Below, piece by piece: positions 27,444 through 37,026 of a stretch of DNA of 64,000 bases. The translations under genes and the position numbers were made by a program. A model generated the notes under the pieces. That model ran no database searches, was not told where the DNA came from, and saw nothing but the letters and a program-made list of their open reading frames with translations. Origin of the DNA: UBA9659 sp965267195 (lineage in GTDB: Bacteria; Pseudomonadota; Gammaproteobacteria; Pseudomonadales; Azotimanducaceae); the NCBI GenBank assembly GCA_965267195.1, contig OZ253942.1, positions 3,596,001-3,660,000 on the forward strand, written 5' to 3'. Every line of letters begins with the position of its first letter. Position 1 is the first letter of the stretch.

Positions 27444-29297
27444 GTGATTAATCGATATTCCATTTGGAAGAACCTGCTGGTTCTTTTTATTGTCACTCTT
27501 GGTGTCATCTACGCGATGCCAAACATCTATCCGCCAGACTTTGCGGTTCAGATTTCTACAGAAAGTGCTGATGGCGAATTCACCCAGAGGGCAATGGATA
27601 CAGCTACCCAGCGACTGGATGAAAAAGACATTGCCTACTTTGGTGCGGAGATAGCGGATAATCGCGGATTGATTCGTTTTCCCGACGATGAAGCTCAGCT
27701 GCGCGCCAGAGATGAAATCCAGCTAGCCCTCCATGATTTGCCGGATGACTACACCGTTGCCTTGAACTCAGCGCCGACGACCCCGGAATGGCTCGTTGGT
27801 ATCGGCGGTGAGCCCATGAAGTACGGTTTGGATCTTCGCGGTGGCGTGCACTTCCTTATGGAGGTGGATACAGAAGCCGCAATCGGCGAGCGGGTTGAAG
27901 GTCTGGAACAGGACATTAAGCGACTGTTCCGTGATCGAGAAGATCGCGTGCGCTACACCTCTTTTGACTCGCCTGAGACTGGCACGCTGGAAATTAAGTT
28001 CAGCAACGAAGATCTTGAAGACAAGGCGCGACGCAAACTGGCGGAACGCTATCCACAATATTTGATTGAACCTAGTGCGGCGACGCCATCACTTCGTATT
28101 TCTATTGATGAAAACTCGATCCGGGAAATGGAGGACTTTGCGGTTCAACAGAACCTCACGGCGATCCGTAATCGTGTTAATGAGTTGGGTGTTGCAGAAC
28201 CGCTGGTCCAGCGCCTTGGCAGAAACCGAATTGTTGTGGATCTGCCTGGTGTTCAGGACACAGCTCGAGCCAAGAACATTCTCGGAAAGGTGGCGACACT
28301 GGAGTTCCGCATGGAAGCGCAGCCGGATGCCAGTCGTTCTTCTACACAAGATTTTGACTACGAAGGTTTCAGTGCCCGAATAGAGCGCGACATTATTCTG
28401 CGCGGTGACCGGGTGCTGGATGCCCAAGTGGGTTACGACCCTGATTCCGGATTACCGCAGGTCAACATTCGCCTGGATGGTGATGGCGGTGAACTGATGC
28501 ACCGTGCGACACGGCACAACGTTGGTCGTCGAATGGCTGTGATCTTTATTGAGACCAAGACCCGCGATCGTAAGGTCATCGAAGACGGCATTGAAGTGCT
28601 GAAACCTGAGCCTTATGTCACGCGACGTGTGATCAGTCTCGCGACAGTCCAGTCAGCGCTTGGTGTTAATTTCAGAATTACGGGATTGCAGGCGGGCGAA
28701 GCGCGTGAGCTTGCACTATTACTTCGAGCAGGTGCACTGGCAGCGGATATGTTTATTGTGGAGGAACGCACCGTTGGTGCGAGTCTTGGTGCAGAAAACA
28801 TTGACCAGGGGGCGCTTGCGGTGACCTTTGGTCTTGGCCTCGTCGTGCTCTTTATGCTGGTCTACTACAAGGTGTTCGGACTGGCGGCGAACATTGCGCT
28901 CACAGCGAATATGATTCTGCTGGTTGCTGTGATGTCGAGTCTTTCAGCAACCCTAACGCTTCCGGGTATCGCCGGTATTGTCCTGACCGTCGGTATGGCC
29001 GTCGACGCTAACGTGTTGATCTTCTCTCGTATCAAAGAAGAGCTTAAGAATGGTTTACCGCCACAGCAGGCGATACACGCAGGCTTCGAGCGAGCGTTCG
29101 TGACGATCCTTGATGCAAACCTGACGACGCTTATTGTGGCGGTCATTCTCTACAGTATCGGTACGGGTCCGGTAAAAGGCTTCGCAGTAACCCTCTCTAT
29201 TGGCATCGTGACGTCGATGTTCACAGCCATCATGGGTACGAGGGCGATCGTTAACCTTATTTACGGTGGCCGAAAAGTCGAGAGGTTGCTCATCTAA
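27444..29297 (+). CDS. secD: Protein translocase subunit SecD
   Basis: A 617-residue RND-type protein that uses the proton gradient to complete protein release on the periplasmic side. It has one N-terminal helix, a large periplasmic domain (about 30-440, including MKYGLDLRGGVHFLMEVD) and five C-terminal helices containing the conserved GMAVDANVLIFSRIKEEL motif. GTG start, six bases after yajC; its stop overlaps the secF start by one base (TAATG). Confidence 0.97.
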   Translation: MINRYSIWKNLLVLFIVTLGVIYAMPNIYPPDFAVQISTESADGEFTQRAMDTATQRLDEKDIAYFGAEIADNRGLIRFPDDEAQLRARDEIQLALHDLPDDYTVALNSAPTTPEWLVGIGGEPMKYGLDLRGGVHFLMEVDTEAAIGERVEGLEQDIKRLFRDREDRVRYTSFDSPETGTLEIKFSNEDLEDKARRKLAERYPQYLIEPSAATPSLRISIDENSIREMEDFAVQQNLTAIRNRVNELGVAEPLVQRLGRNRIVVDLPGVQDTARAKNILGKVATLEFRMEAQPDASRSSTQDFDYEGFSARIERDIILRGDRVLDAQVGYDPDSGLPQVNIRLDGDGGELMHRATRHNVGRRMAVIFIETKTRDRKVIEDGIEVLKPEPYVTRRVISLATVQSALGVNFRITGLQAGEARELALLLRAGALAADMFIVEERTVGASLGAENIDQGALAVTFGLGLVVLFMLVYYKVFGLAANIALTANMILLVAVMSSLSATLTLPGIAGIVLTVGMAVDANVLIFSRIKEELKNGLPPQQAIHAGFERAFVTILDANLTTLIVAVILYSIGTGPVKGFAVTLSIGIVTSMFTAIMGTRAIVNLIYGGRKVERLLI

Positions 29298-30235
29298 TGG
29301 AAAGACAAATCGACTTCATGAGGTTCCGCGTCATCGCGGGTGTTGCCTCTATTATTCTTGTTGTGGCATCTGTCATCTCACTGGCCATTAATCAGGTTGA
29401 ATGGGGGCTGGACTTTACCGGTGGTTCGCTTGTTGAGGTGGAGTACGAAAGTCCTGCGAATCCGGTCACGATTCGTGACCAACTGTCTGATGCGGGATAT
29501 GAAGGCCATGTCGTTCAGTACTTTGGCAGCGACCGCGACATTCTTGTTCGGATGCCACCACAATCCAATCTCGACGACAAAGCGAATGCGAGGTTGGGTG
29601 ATCAGGTTATTGCTTCCCTGCGAGAAGTTAGCGGTGAGTCCGTAGAACTCAGGCGTTCTGAATTTGTGGGACCAGCCGTCGGACAGGAACTGACCAACCA
29701 GGGTGGTATTGGCCTGTTAACAGCTCTCGGTGTTGTACTCGTCTACGTCGCCTTCCGGTTCCAGTTGAAGTTTGCCATTGGTGCGGTGGTTGCGTTGTTC
29801 CACGACGTGATGATTACCCTGGGCATCTTTTCAATCGCACGGTGGGACTTTGATCTGACAGTGCTGGCAGCTTTGCTGGCTGTGATCGGTTACTCGCTGA
29901 ACGACACGATTGTTGTATCCGACCGTATCCGGGAAAACTTCAGGAAGATTCGACGAAGTACACCGATAGAGATCATCAACACCTCACTGAACCAGACACT
30001 TGGCAGAACGTTAGTGACCTCTTTGACCACGTTGCTTGTTCTGGTCACGCTGCTGATTTTAGGCGGTGAGCTGATTAGCGGATTCGCTATCGGTCTTATT
30101 ATTGGTGTGTTGATTGGTACCTACTCGTCCATCTATGTGGCGAGCAATATCCTGGTTGTGATGAACATTTCCCAGGAAGACCTGGCAGTGCCAGAGAAAG
30201 AAGGTGCAGACCAGGAAGACATGCTCGGTTCCTGA
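29297..30235 (+). CDS. secF: Protein translocase subunit SecF
   Basis: A 312-residue partner of SecD with an N-terminal helix, the periplasmic start WGLDFTGGSLVEVEYE and five C-terminal helices with GYSLNDTIVVSDRIRENF. It is translationally coupled to secD. It ends 8 bp from the convergent suhB gene. Confidence 0.97.
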   Translation: MERQIDFMRFRVIAGVASIILVVASVISLAINQVEWGLDFTGGSLVEVEYESPANPVTIRDQLSDAGYEGHVVQYFGSDRDILVRMPPQSNLDDKANARLGDQVIASLREVSGESVELRRSEFVGPAVGQELTNQGGIGLLTALGVVLVYVAFRFQLKFAIGAVVALFHDVMITLGIFSIARWDFDLTVLAALLAVIGYSLNDTIVVSDRIRENFRKIRRSTPIEIINTSLNQTLGRTLVTSLTTLLVLVTLLILGGELISGFAIGLIIGVLIGTYSSIYVASNILVVMNISQEDLAVPEKEGADQEDMLGS

Positions 30236-30243
30236 GCCTTGGG

Positions 30244-31026
30244 TTAAGCCAGGTACTTTCTCACTGCAGAGGCAAGAGGCTTAAAACATTTGGGTGCGGC
30301 AGCAACGATGTTGCCGCTCTTCATGTAGCCAGCACCGCCGTCGAAATCGCCAACGAGTCCTCCCGCTTCCGTTACCAGGAGCGCGCCCGCTGCGATGTCC
30401 CATCGGGCGAGTCCCCGCATATACAAGCCATCCAATCTGCCTGCGGCGACATAAGCGAGCTCTAGTGCTGCACTGCCTGGTTGTCGCGTTAAGGCGCGTG
30501 ACTCAAGAAGGTGTCGATAGAGAGCCGTTTCTTCATCCAGATGCAGGTGACGATCACGGCCTCCGGTGGCAATGCTTGCACCGTCCAATAATTCCACCGC
30601 GCTGGTTCGTATGCGCTTGCCGTTCATGGTGGAACCTTGCCCGCGACTGGCGACAAACTCTTCCTGTCGAATAGGATCTACGACAACTGCATGTTCGACG
30701 CGTCCTTTATGTAGACACGCAATGCTCACACAGAAGTGCGGCATCTGGCGCGCGAAATTCGAAGTGCCATCCAAAGGGTCGATGACCCATTCATAGTCAG
30801 ATTCTGATTCGGAGGTGCCGGATTCTTCTCCAGTGATGATGTGATCCGGATACTTTGCGCGCAGTGTATCGATGACGATTTGCTCTGCTTCTCTGTCGAT
30901 GTTGGTCACGAAATCGTTGTGACCCTTTTCCGAGATCTTTACCAGGTCAGGACGATCGAATCCGCGAACGATATGCTCACCAGCCAGCCTGCCTGCGCGC
31001 AGAGCGATATTGGCCATTGGTTCCAT
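30244..31026 (-). CDS. suhB: Inositol-1-monophosphatase family protein SuhB
   Basis: A 260-residue Mg-dependent phosphatase family member. The metal-binding motifs GEESG (67-70 region) and DPLDGTSNF (83-91), plus the late ARWDIAAGALLVTEAGG, are intact. In related bacteria SuhB also acts in rRNA transcription antitermination. The start is ATG at 31026 with AGGA eight bases upstream; the resulting N terminus MEPMANIALRAG aligns with known SuhB proteins, and upstream in-frame starts do not. Divergent from trmJ. Confidence 0.95.
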   Translation of the reverse strand: MEPMANIALRAGRLAGEHIVRGFDRPDLVKISEKGHNDFVTNIDREAEQIVIDTLRAKYPDHIITGEESGTSESESDYEWVIDPLDGTSNFARQMPHFCVSIACLHKGRVEHAVVVDPIRQEEFVASRGQGSTMNGKRIRTSAVELLDGASIATGGRDRHLHLDEETALYRHLLESRALTRQPGSAALELAYVAAGRLDGLYMRGLARWDIAAGALLVTEAGGLVGDFDGGAGYMKSGNIVAAAPKCFKPLASAVRKYLA

Positions 31027-31127
31027 AGAGATCGTCCTAGGTAGGTAAATGCGGTCGCGCATCATACCAGAAACCCTGTAAGATTCACGGCCCAAATTCA
31101 CCTTACTACTTGAGTTGCCTGGAGTTT

Positions 31128-31883
31128 ATGAGCGACGCAAACCTGTTCCCTGGTGTCAGGGTCATCCTGGTAGAGACCACCCATCCCGGTAACATCGGTG
31201 CCGCCGCACGCGCCATGAAAAATATGGGGCTGACAGAACTGGTGCTGGTGAATCCCTATAACTTTCCTAACGAGAAAGCGGTGTATCGGTCTGCCAGCGC
31301 TGAAGACGTAGTGCAAAGTGCGCGCGTTGTTGAAACCGTTGATGAAGCGATTGCAGACTGCCAGTTGGTCATTGGTACTTCAGCGAGGGAACGACGAATC
31401 CCCTGGCCTCTTTTAACGCCGAAAGAGTGCGGCGTTAAAGTGAATGCCGCTGCCGAGGACAAACAGACAGTTGGCCTATTGTTTGGTCGCGAGGCACATG
31501 GACTCAAAAACGAAGAATTGCAGAAGTGCCACTTCCATCTGAACATTCCCACCGGTGAGGCATACAGTTCTCTCAACCTCGCTATGGCGGTGCAGGTGAT
31601 CTGTTACGAAATCCTGCAGGCTCGGCTTGGCGGTTCACATCTGCCGCCAGATGAGGAAGTTTGGGACCAGCCGTTTGCCGATGCTGACTCCGTTGAGCAC
31701 TTTTTCAGCCATCTCGAGCAGACACTGATCCAGGTTGGATTCCATGATCCGGACAACCCAAGGCAGCTGTTAAATCGGCTCAGACGTCTGTTTAACCGCG
31801 TTCGGCTGGATCAGATGGAAGTCAACATGCTTCGTGGTTTTCTTAGTGCAATCAATAAGTTAGGCGATAAACGCCACCCGTAA
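31128..31883 (+). CDS. trmJ: tRNA (cytidine/uridine-2'-O-)-methyltransferase TrmJ
   Basis: A 251-residue SPOUT-class enzyme that methylates the ribose of nucleotide 32 in several tRNAs. The knot motifs VILVETTHPGNIGAAARAMKNMG (near the N terminus), LLFGREAHGLKNEEL and IPTGEAYSSLNLAMAVQ are clear. GGAG stands just before ATG 31128. In Pseudomonas the next gene is cysE, then iscR; here cysE is absent and the isc control region follows directly. Confidence 0.95.
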   Translation: MSDANLFPGVRVILVETTHPGNIGAAARAMKNMGLTELVLVNPYNFPNEKAVYRSASAEDVVQSARVVETVDEAIADCQLVIGTSARERRIPWPLLTPKECGVKVNAAAEDKQTVGLLFGREAHGLKNEELQKCHFHLNIPTGEAYSSLNLAMAVQVICYEILQARLGGSHLPPDEEVWDQPFADADSVEHFFSHLEQTLIQVGFHDPDNPRQLLNRLRRLFNRVRLDQMEVNMLRGFLSAINKLGDKRHP

Positions 31884-31933
31884 TCAGCATATTTCAAGAC
31901 GATCTAAGTGAGTCCCTGAAATTTCCATTAATC

Positions 31934-31954
31934 CCTACTAAAATGGTCAGGTAT
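31934..31954 (+). promoter_or_regulatory. Upstream IscR type 1-like operator
   Basis: The 21 bases match the type 1 (Fe-S-IscR) core YYGACTRwwwYAGTCRRSTAT at all but two positions (the G of GACT and the A of AGTC). Its centre is 25 bp from the second, better site, placing both on the same helix face to within half a turn. Confidence 0.65.
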
Positions 31955-31958
31955 TTAG

Positions 31959-31987
31959 TTGACTAAAATAGTCGGGAATAGGATACT
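31959..31987 (+). promoter_or_regulatory. iscR promoter overlapped by an IscR type 1 operator
   Basis: TTGACTAAAATAGTC at 31959-31973, continuing to 31979, matches the IscR type 1 consensus with a single mismatch. Its first six bases double as a -35 element (TTGACT), followed 17 bp later by GATACT (31982-31987) as a -10. Bound [2Fe-2S]-IscR would cover the -35, which is the known autorepression arrangement for isc operons. Confidence 0.75.
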
Positions 31988-32046
31988 GCGCGCCCGTGAG
32001 ATCCTCAGGTCACGGCTAGAACGCCCGAAGGGCGAAGGTAAAAAAT

Positions 32047-32547
32047 ATGAGACTTACAGCGAAAGGAAGATATGCGGTTACAGCGATGCTGGATCTAGCT
32101 GTGCACGAAAATGAAGGTCCCATCAGTCTGGCAGACATTTCGAGACGCCAGGGCATCAGCCTGTCATACCTGGAGCAACTGTTTGCCAAGCTTCGAAAGC
32201 ATGAACTGGTCAACAGCGTTCGAGGTCCGGGTGGTGGTTACCAGCTCAGTCGAGCAGCCAACCAGATTTTTGTTGCTGAGATCGTTGATTCTGTTGACGA
32301 AAACGTTGATGCAACAAAGTGCTCCGGCCGAGCTGATTGTCAGCACGGAGAAATGTGTCTGTCGCATCAACTTTGGTCGGAACTCAGTGACCAGATTCAC
32401 CAGTTTCTTGCTGGCATTGATCTCGCCAGCATTATTACGAAAAGAGAAGTTGCACAAATCGCTGCACGCCAGGACGCCGTACAAGAAAGGATCCAGGAAG
32501 ACATTATTGATGAGATCGTAAAAATTCCCGCGCTCGCCGAAGGCTAA
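32047..32547 (+). CDS. iscR: Fe-S cluster-sensing transcriptional regulator IscR
   Basis: A 166-residue Rrf2-family regulator with an N-terminal winged helix (RLTAKGRYAVTAMLDLA) and the [2Fe-2S] ligands Cys92, Cys98, Cys104 and His107 at the same positions as in E. coli. The holo form represses its own operon through type 1 sites, two of which lie upstream. First gene of iscRSUA-hscBA-fdx-iscX. Confidence 0.97.
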   Translation: MRLTAKGRYAVTAMLDLAVHENEGPISLADISRRQGISLSYLEQLFAKLRKHELVNSVRGPGGGYQLSRAANQIFVAEIVDSVDENVDATKCSGRADCQHGEMCLSHQLWSELSDQIHQFLAGIDLASIITKREVAQIAARQDAVQERIQEDIIDEIVKIPALAEG

Positions 32548-32580
32548 AGGCGACTTGGAAGTTTGTAGAGAAGGATAGAA

Positions 32581-33795
32581 ATGAAAGCACCTATTTATTT
32601 TGACTATGCTGCCACCACACCCGTGGATCCACGGGTTGCTCAAAAGATGAGCGAGTGTTTGATGGCAGAAGGCAAGTTTGGCAACCCTGCGAGTCGTTCG
32701 CATAAGTTTGGCTGGGAAGCGGAAGAAGCGGTTGAGATCGCACGACGACAGGTAGCGGATCTTGTGAACTGTGATCCCCGTGAGATCGTTTGGACATCTG
32801 GCGCGACTGAGTCAGACAACCTCGCGATCAAGGGTGTTGCGCACTTCTACAAGAACAAAGGCAAGCACATCATCACGTCCAAGATTGAGCACAAGGCTGT
32901 CCTGGACACCTGCAGACATCTTGAGCGTGAAGGATTTGAAGTCACTTACCTTGAGCCAGGCGACGACGGCCTCATTTCTCCGGAAAGTGTGGCTGACGCC
33001 ATTCGTGAAGACACGACTATTTGCAGCATCATGCATGTGAACAATGAGATTGGCGTGACCAACGACATCGCTGCGATCGGTGAAGTCTGTCGAGCCAATA
33101 AAGTTTTCTTCCACGTTGATGCGGCGCAAAGCGCGGGCAAGATCGATATTGATCTGTCTGAGTTGAAAGTCGATCTGATGGCATTTTCAGCACACAAAAT
33201 TTATGGCCCCAAGGGTGTTGGCGCCCTTTATGTTCGCCGTAAGCCACGTGTTCGTCTGGAAGCCCAGATGCATGGTGGTGGTCATGAACGCGGCATGCGT
33301 TCCGGCACGCTCGCAACACACCAGCTTGTTGGCATGGGTGAAGCGTTTCGAATTGCAAAAGAAGAGATGCATGAGGAAGGCAAGCGTATCCTGGCTCTGC
33401 GTCAGCGACTTTGGGATGGCTTGAACGATATGGAAGAGGTCTATGTCTCAGGCGACATGGATCATCGTGTTCCAGGCATCATTAACATCAGCTTTAACTT
33501 TGTGGAAGGCGAGTCCCTGATCATGTCCCTGCCAGACCTTGCGGTATCCTCTGGATCTGCTTGTACGTCGGCCAGTCTTGAGCCTTCTTATGTACTGCGT
33601 GCACTTGGGTTGAATGATGAGTTGGCTCACAGCTCGCTCCGTTTCTCTGTTGGTCGATTCACGACTGAAGAAGACGTGGACCAGGCTATCGAAAGCGTAC
33701 GCGCAGCGGTAGAAAAACTGCGCGAACTATCGCCTCTTTGGGACATGTACAAAGACGGCGTCGACATGGACAAGATTGAGTGGGCAGCCCACTAA
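32581..33795 (+). CDS. iscS: Cysteine desulfurase IscS
   Basis: A 404-residue PLP enzyme that takes sulfur from cysteine for Fe-S cluster and thionucleoside synthesis. The PLP-lysine segment SAHKIYGPKGVGAL and the persulfide-carrying Cys328 in SSGSACTSASLEPS are in the expected places; the length equals that of E. coli IscS. An AAGGA-type site precedes the ATG, 33 bp after iscR. Confidence 0.98.
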   Translation: MKAPIYFDYAATTPVDPRVAQKMSECLMAEGKFGNPASRSHKFGWEAEEAVEIARRQVADLVNCDPREIVWTSGATESDNLAIKGVAHFYKNKGKHIITSKIEHKAVLDTCRHLEREGFEVTYLEPGDDGLISPESVADAIREDTTICSIMHVNNEIGVTNDIAAIGEVCRANKVFFHVDAAQSAGKIDIDLSELKVDLMAFSAHKIYGPKGVGALYVRRKPRVRLEAQMHGGGHERGMRSGTLATHQLVGMGEAFRIAKEEMHEEGKRILALRQRLWDGLNDMEEVYVSGDMDHRVPGIINISFNFVEGESLIMSLPDLAVSSGSACTSASLEPSYVLRALGLNDELAHSSLRFSVGRFTTEEDVDQAIESVRAAVEKLRELSPLWDMYKDGVDMDKIEWAAH

Positions 33796-33824
33796 AACAG
33801 AATTTGAGAGGTTAGGAGGCAAAA

Positions 33825-34229
33825 ATGGCTTACAGCGACAAGGTACTGGATCACTACGAGAATCCACGTAACGTTGGCAAAATGGATGCTGACAGTGAAG
33901 ACGTAGGCACCGGCATGGTGGGTGCGCCTGCATGTGGTGATGTGATGCGACTGCAGATTAAAGTTGGCGACGACGGTGTCATCGAAGACGCCAAGTTCAA
34001 GACTTACGGTTGTGGTAGTGCGATTGCATCCAGCTCTCTGCTCACCGAGTGGGTCAAGGGCCGGACTCTTGATGAAGCCGCCGGTATTAAGAACACAGAA
34101 ATTGCTGAAGAGCTTGCATTGCCTCCGGTGAAAATTCACTGCTCCGTTCTCGCAGAAGATGCGATTAAAGCAGCGGTTAGTGACTATCGCTCGAAGCATG
34201 GAGAAGACAGCGAATCATCTGCTGCCTAA
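33825..34229 (+). CDS. iscU: Fe-S cluster assembly scaffold IscU
   Basis: A 134-residue scaffold on which IscS-derived sulfur and iron are assembled. Cluster ligands are Cys37, Cys63 and Cys106, and the LPPVK motif recognised by HscA is at 99-103. AGGAGG lies upstream of the ATG, the strongest ribosome site of the operon. Confidence 0.98.
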   Translation: MAYSDKVLDHYENPRNVGKMDADSEDVGTGMVGAPACGDVMRLQIKVGDDGVIEDAKFKTYGCGSAIASSSLLTEWVKGRTLDEAAGIKNTEIAEELALPPVKIHCSVLAEDAIKAAVSDYRSKHGEDSESSAA

Positions 34230-34238
34230 GGAATAATC

Positions 34239-34562
34239 ATGGGTGTAAACCTGACTGAAAAAGCTGCTGAGCACGTCGTCAGCTACCTGGAAAGTCGCGG
34301 CAAAGGCGTAGGCATTCGTCTTGCCGTGAAAACCACCGGGTGCTCAGGTCTGATGTATGTCCTGGAACCTGTGGATGAGATTCAGCCTGAAGACCTCAAA
34401 TTCTCATCCCAGGGTATCGATGTTTTTGTAGATCCGAAGTCGCTGGTTTACGTGGACGGTACGGAAATGGACTATGTTAAACAGGGCCTTAATGAAGGCT
34501 TTGAGTTTAAAAACCCGAACGTGCAGGGTGAATGCGGCTGCGGAGAAAGCTTCACCGTCTAG
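34239..34562 (+). CDS. iscA: A-type Fe-S carrier IscA
   Basis: A 107-residue carrier protein with the three conserved cysteines Cys35, Cys99 and Cys101 (GECGCGES near the C terminus). It delivers clusters to target proteins, mainly [4Fe-4S] types. Nine bases separate it from iscU. Confidence 0.97.
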   Translation: MGVNLTEKAAEHVVSYLESRGKGVGIRLAVKTTGCSGLMYVLEPVDEIQPEDLKFSSQGIDVFVDPKSLVYVDGTEMDYVKQGLNEGFEFKNPNVQGECGCGESFTV

Positions 34563-34603
34563 CCTTCCTTTTTCTGATCCTGACATTCGTCGGCTGATTC
34601 AAA

Positions 34604-35125
34604 GTGGATTTCAATCAAAACTATTTCGAAATTTTCGGTCTGCCGATTGACTACGATATTGATCTCGGTGGACTGTCGGACCGCTTTCTCGAACTGCAGA
34701 AAGAGGTTCACCCAGATCGCTTTGCCAGCAGTTCTGAACAAGAAAAGCGTGTCGCCATGCAATGGGCGACATTGGTCAACTCTGCTAACGATACGTTGAA
34801 GTCGTCTCTTAAGCGCGCGATTTACCTGTTACAACTGAAAGGTGTAGAGCTGGAAGAAAATCCCCAGTTGCCGCCTGAATTTTTGATGGAACAGATTGAA
34901 CTCCGTGAAAAACTCGAAGACATCGAGGACGGCGATGGTGATCTTGATGAGTTGGATAGCTTTAAAAGAGAAGTGAAAGGTGTGGTTTCGGCGATTGAAA
35001 ACAAGTTTGCAGGTCTTGTTACAGAAGACCTGGCTAAAGCAGAAGTGCTGGTTTACGAAATGCAGTTTCTGAACAAGTTACTGATTGCTGCTAATCAATT
35101 GGAAGAGAAACTGCTGGATTACTGA
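34604..35125 (+). CDS. hscB: Fe-S assembly J-type co-chaperone HscB
   Basis: A 173-residue co-chaperone with an N-terminal J domain carrying HPD at residues 36-38 and a C-terminal three-helix domain that binds IscU. It starts with GTG at 34604 (MDFNQNYFEIFGLP matches the family N terminus). The stop overlaps the hscA start by one base (TGATG). Confidence 0.95.
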   Translation: MDFNQNYFEIFGLPIDYDIDLGGLSDRFLELQKEVHPDRFASSSEQEKRVAMQWATLVNSANDTLKSSLKRAIYLLQLKGVELEENPQLPPEFLMEQIELREKLEDIEDGDGDLDELDSFKREVKGVVSAIENKFAGLVTEDLAKAEVLVYEMQFLNKLLIAANQLEEKLLDY

Positions 35126-37017
35126 TGGCATTACTTCAGATTACAGAGCCGGGGCAGGCGGTAGATCCTCACGATCGAAAACGTGCTGCCGGTATCGACC
35201 TTGGAACAACCAATTCTCTGATAGCCAGTGTCAGGGAAGGCGTTGCCGCGACGCTCCCGGATATGGAAGGCAGGCACATGTTGCCATCAGTGGTTCGTTA
35301 CACAGCGGCAGGCCCGATCATTGGTGCTGAAGCCTTGGAACAGGCAGCTTTGGATCCGCACAACACGATTGTCTCTGTTAAGCGATTGATGGGGCGAGGC
35401 GTAGAAGACGTTCGTTCTCTGGGTGAACAATTACCCTACCGATTCTCTGAGGAGTCTTCTGGTCTTGCTCGAATCGAAACCACGGCTGGTGTGGTGTCGC
35501 CGATTGAAGTGTCCGCTGAAATCCTGAGATCCCTGGTAGAGCGTGCATCAGAGACGTTGGCGGGAGAACTCGATGGTGTCGTGATCACCGTACCCGCGTA
35601 CTTTGATGACGCACAAAGACAAGCAACAAAAGACGCAGCACAGCTAGCAGGCGCTAACGTGCTTCGGCTGCTGAATGAGCCGACCGCTGCTGCCATTGCC
35701 TATGGACTGGATACCGGCGATGAAGGTGTTATTGCCATCTATGATCTTGGTGGCGGTACCTTTGATATTTCTCTGCTCCGGTTACGCCGGGGTGTCTTCG
35801 AAGTGCTGGCAACCGGCGGTGACTCAGCGCTCGGTGGTGACGACTTCGATCATGCAATTGCGCAATGGCTGGTAGAAGAGTCCGGCTTTGAAGGCGATTT
35901 AACGGCAGAACTCCAGCGTGCTTTGCTCATGAAAGCCAGGTCTGCAAAGGAAGCCCTGACGTCTGCAGAACAGACGACAATTTCGCACAGCGATGCAGAC
36001 TTTAAGGTAGACGCTGAACTTAGCCGGGATACATTTAATGAGTTGATCAGCCCGTTCGTCGACAACACGATTCGTGCTTGCCGCCGATCCGTTCGGGATG
36101 CTGGTGTTGCTCTTGAAGAAATCGACAACGTAGTTCTGGTCGGTGGATCTACGCGAGTTCCCCTAGTGGTTTCAAAAGTCGCGGATTACTTTGGTGCGCA
36201 GCCCCTCAACGACATCGATCCGGACAAAGTTGTAGCCGTTGGTGCGGCGCTTCAGGCTGACGTGCTCGTTGGTAACAAACCTGATGAGGAGATGTTGCTT
36301 CTGGATGTGCTGCCTTTGTCGCTTGGTTTGGAAACCATGGGTGGCCTCTCTGAAAAAGTGATAGCACGAAATACGCCGATCCCCATCGCGAAAGCACAGG
36401 AGTTCACGACCTACAAAGATGGCCAGACCGCCATGTTGATCCATGTGGTTCAGGGCGAACGCGAGCTGGTCGATGACTGCCGGTCGCTTGCGCGTTTCGA
36501 GCTAACTGGCGTACCCGCGATGGTCGCCGGCGCTGCAAAGATTGAAGTGACTTTTAGGGTGGATGCTGACGGGCTCCTGTCAGTTTCCGCGCGGGAAACC
36601 AGTACGGGTGTCGAAGCCAGCGTCGAGGTGAAACCTTCCTACGGACTCACCGATGATGAAATCACGCAGATGCTGAAATCATCTTTTGACCACGCAGCAG
36701 ATGATGCGGCGCAGCGATCTCTGGCAGAGGCTCGAGTCGAAGCGGGACGGGTTATCGAAGCTCTGGGTAATGCTTTGGCTGAAGACGGCGAGGCGCTCCT
36801 ACCTGCGCAGGACATAGATATGTTGCAGCAGGCGATCAAGAAGCTGCAGGAACTCTTATCCGGCGATGACACCAGGGCGATTACCGAAGGCACTGAAATG
36901 CTTGGACGTGCAAGCGAGGAATTCGCTTCCCTGCGCATGGATGCGGCGGTCAGAAGGGCGCTGGCAGGAAAGCAGATCGCAGATTTAGACAATGAAATGT
37001 CGGACAACGAAGTATAA
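35125..37017 (+). CDS. hscA: Fe-S assembly Hsp70 chaperone HscA
   Basis: A 630-residue Hsp70. The nucleotide-binding domain has GIDLGTTNSL near residue 24, NEPTAAAIAYGL, YDLGGGTFDISLL and VLVGGSTRVPLV; the substrate-binding domain follows from about residue 400. It drives cluster release from IscU by ATP hydrolysis, aided by HscB. Slightly longer than E. coli HscA (616), mainly from an N-terminal extension. Confidence 0.97.
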   Translation: MALLQITEPGQAVDPHDRKRAAGIDLGTTNSLIASVREGVAATLPDMEGRHMLPSVVRYTAAGPIIGAEALEQAALDPHNTIVSVKRLMGRGVEDVRSLGEQLPYRFSEESSGLARIETTAGVVSPIEVSAEILRSLVERASETLAGELDGVVITVPAYFDDAQRQATKDAAQLAGANVLRLLNEPTAAAIAYGLDTGDEGVIAIYDLGGGTFDISLLRLRRGVFEVLATGGDSALGGDDFDHAIAQWLVEESGFEGDLTAELQRALLMKARSAKEALTSAEQTTISHSDADFKVDAELSRDTFNELISPFVDNTIRACRRSVRDAGVALEEIDNVVLVGGSTRVPLVVSKVADYFGAQPLNDIDPDKVVAVGAALQADVLVGNKPDEEMLLLDVLPLSLGLETMGGLSEKVIARNTPIPIAKAQEFTTYKDGQTAMLIHVVQGERELVDDCRSLARFELTGVPAMVAGAAKIEVTFRVDADGLLSVSARETSTGVEASVEVKPSYGLTDDEITQMLKSSFDHAADDAAQRSLAEARVEAGRVIEALGNALAEDGEALLPAQDIDMLQQAIKKLQELLSGDDTRAITEGTEMLGRASEEFASLRMDAAVRRALAGKQIADLDNEMSDNEV

Positions 37018-37026
37018 GGACGAAAC

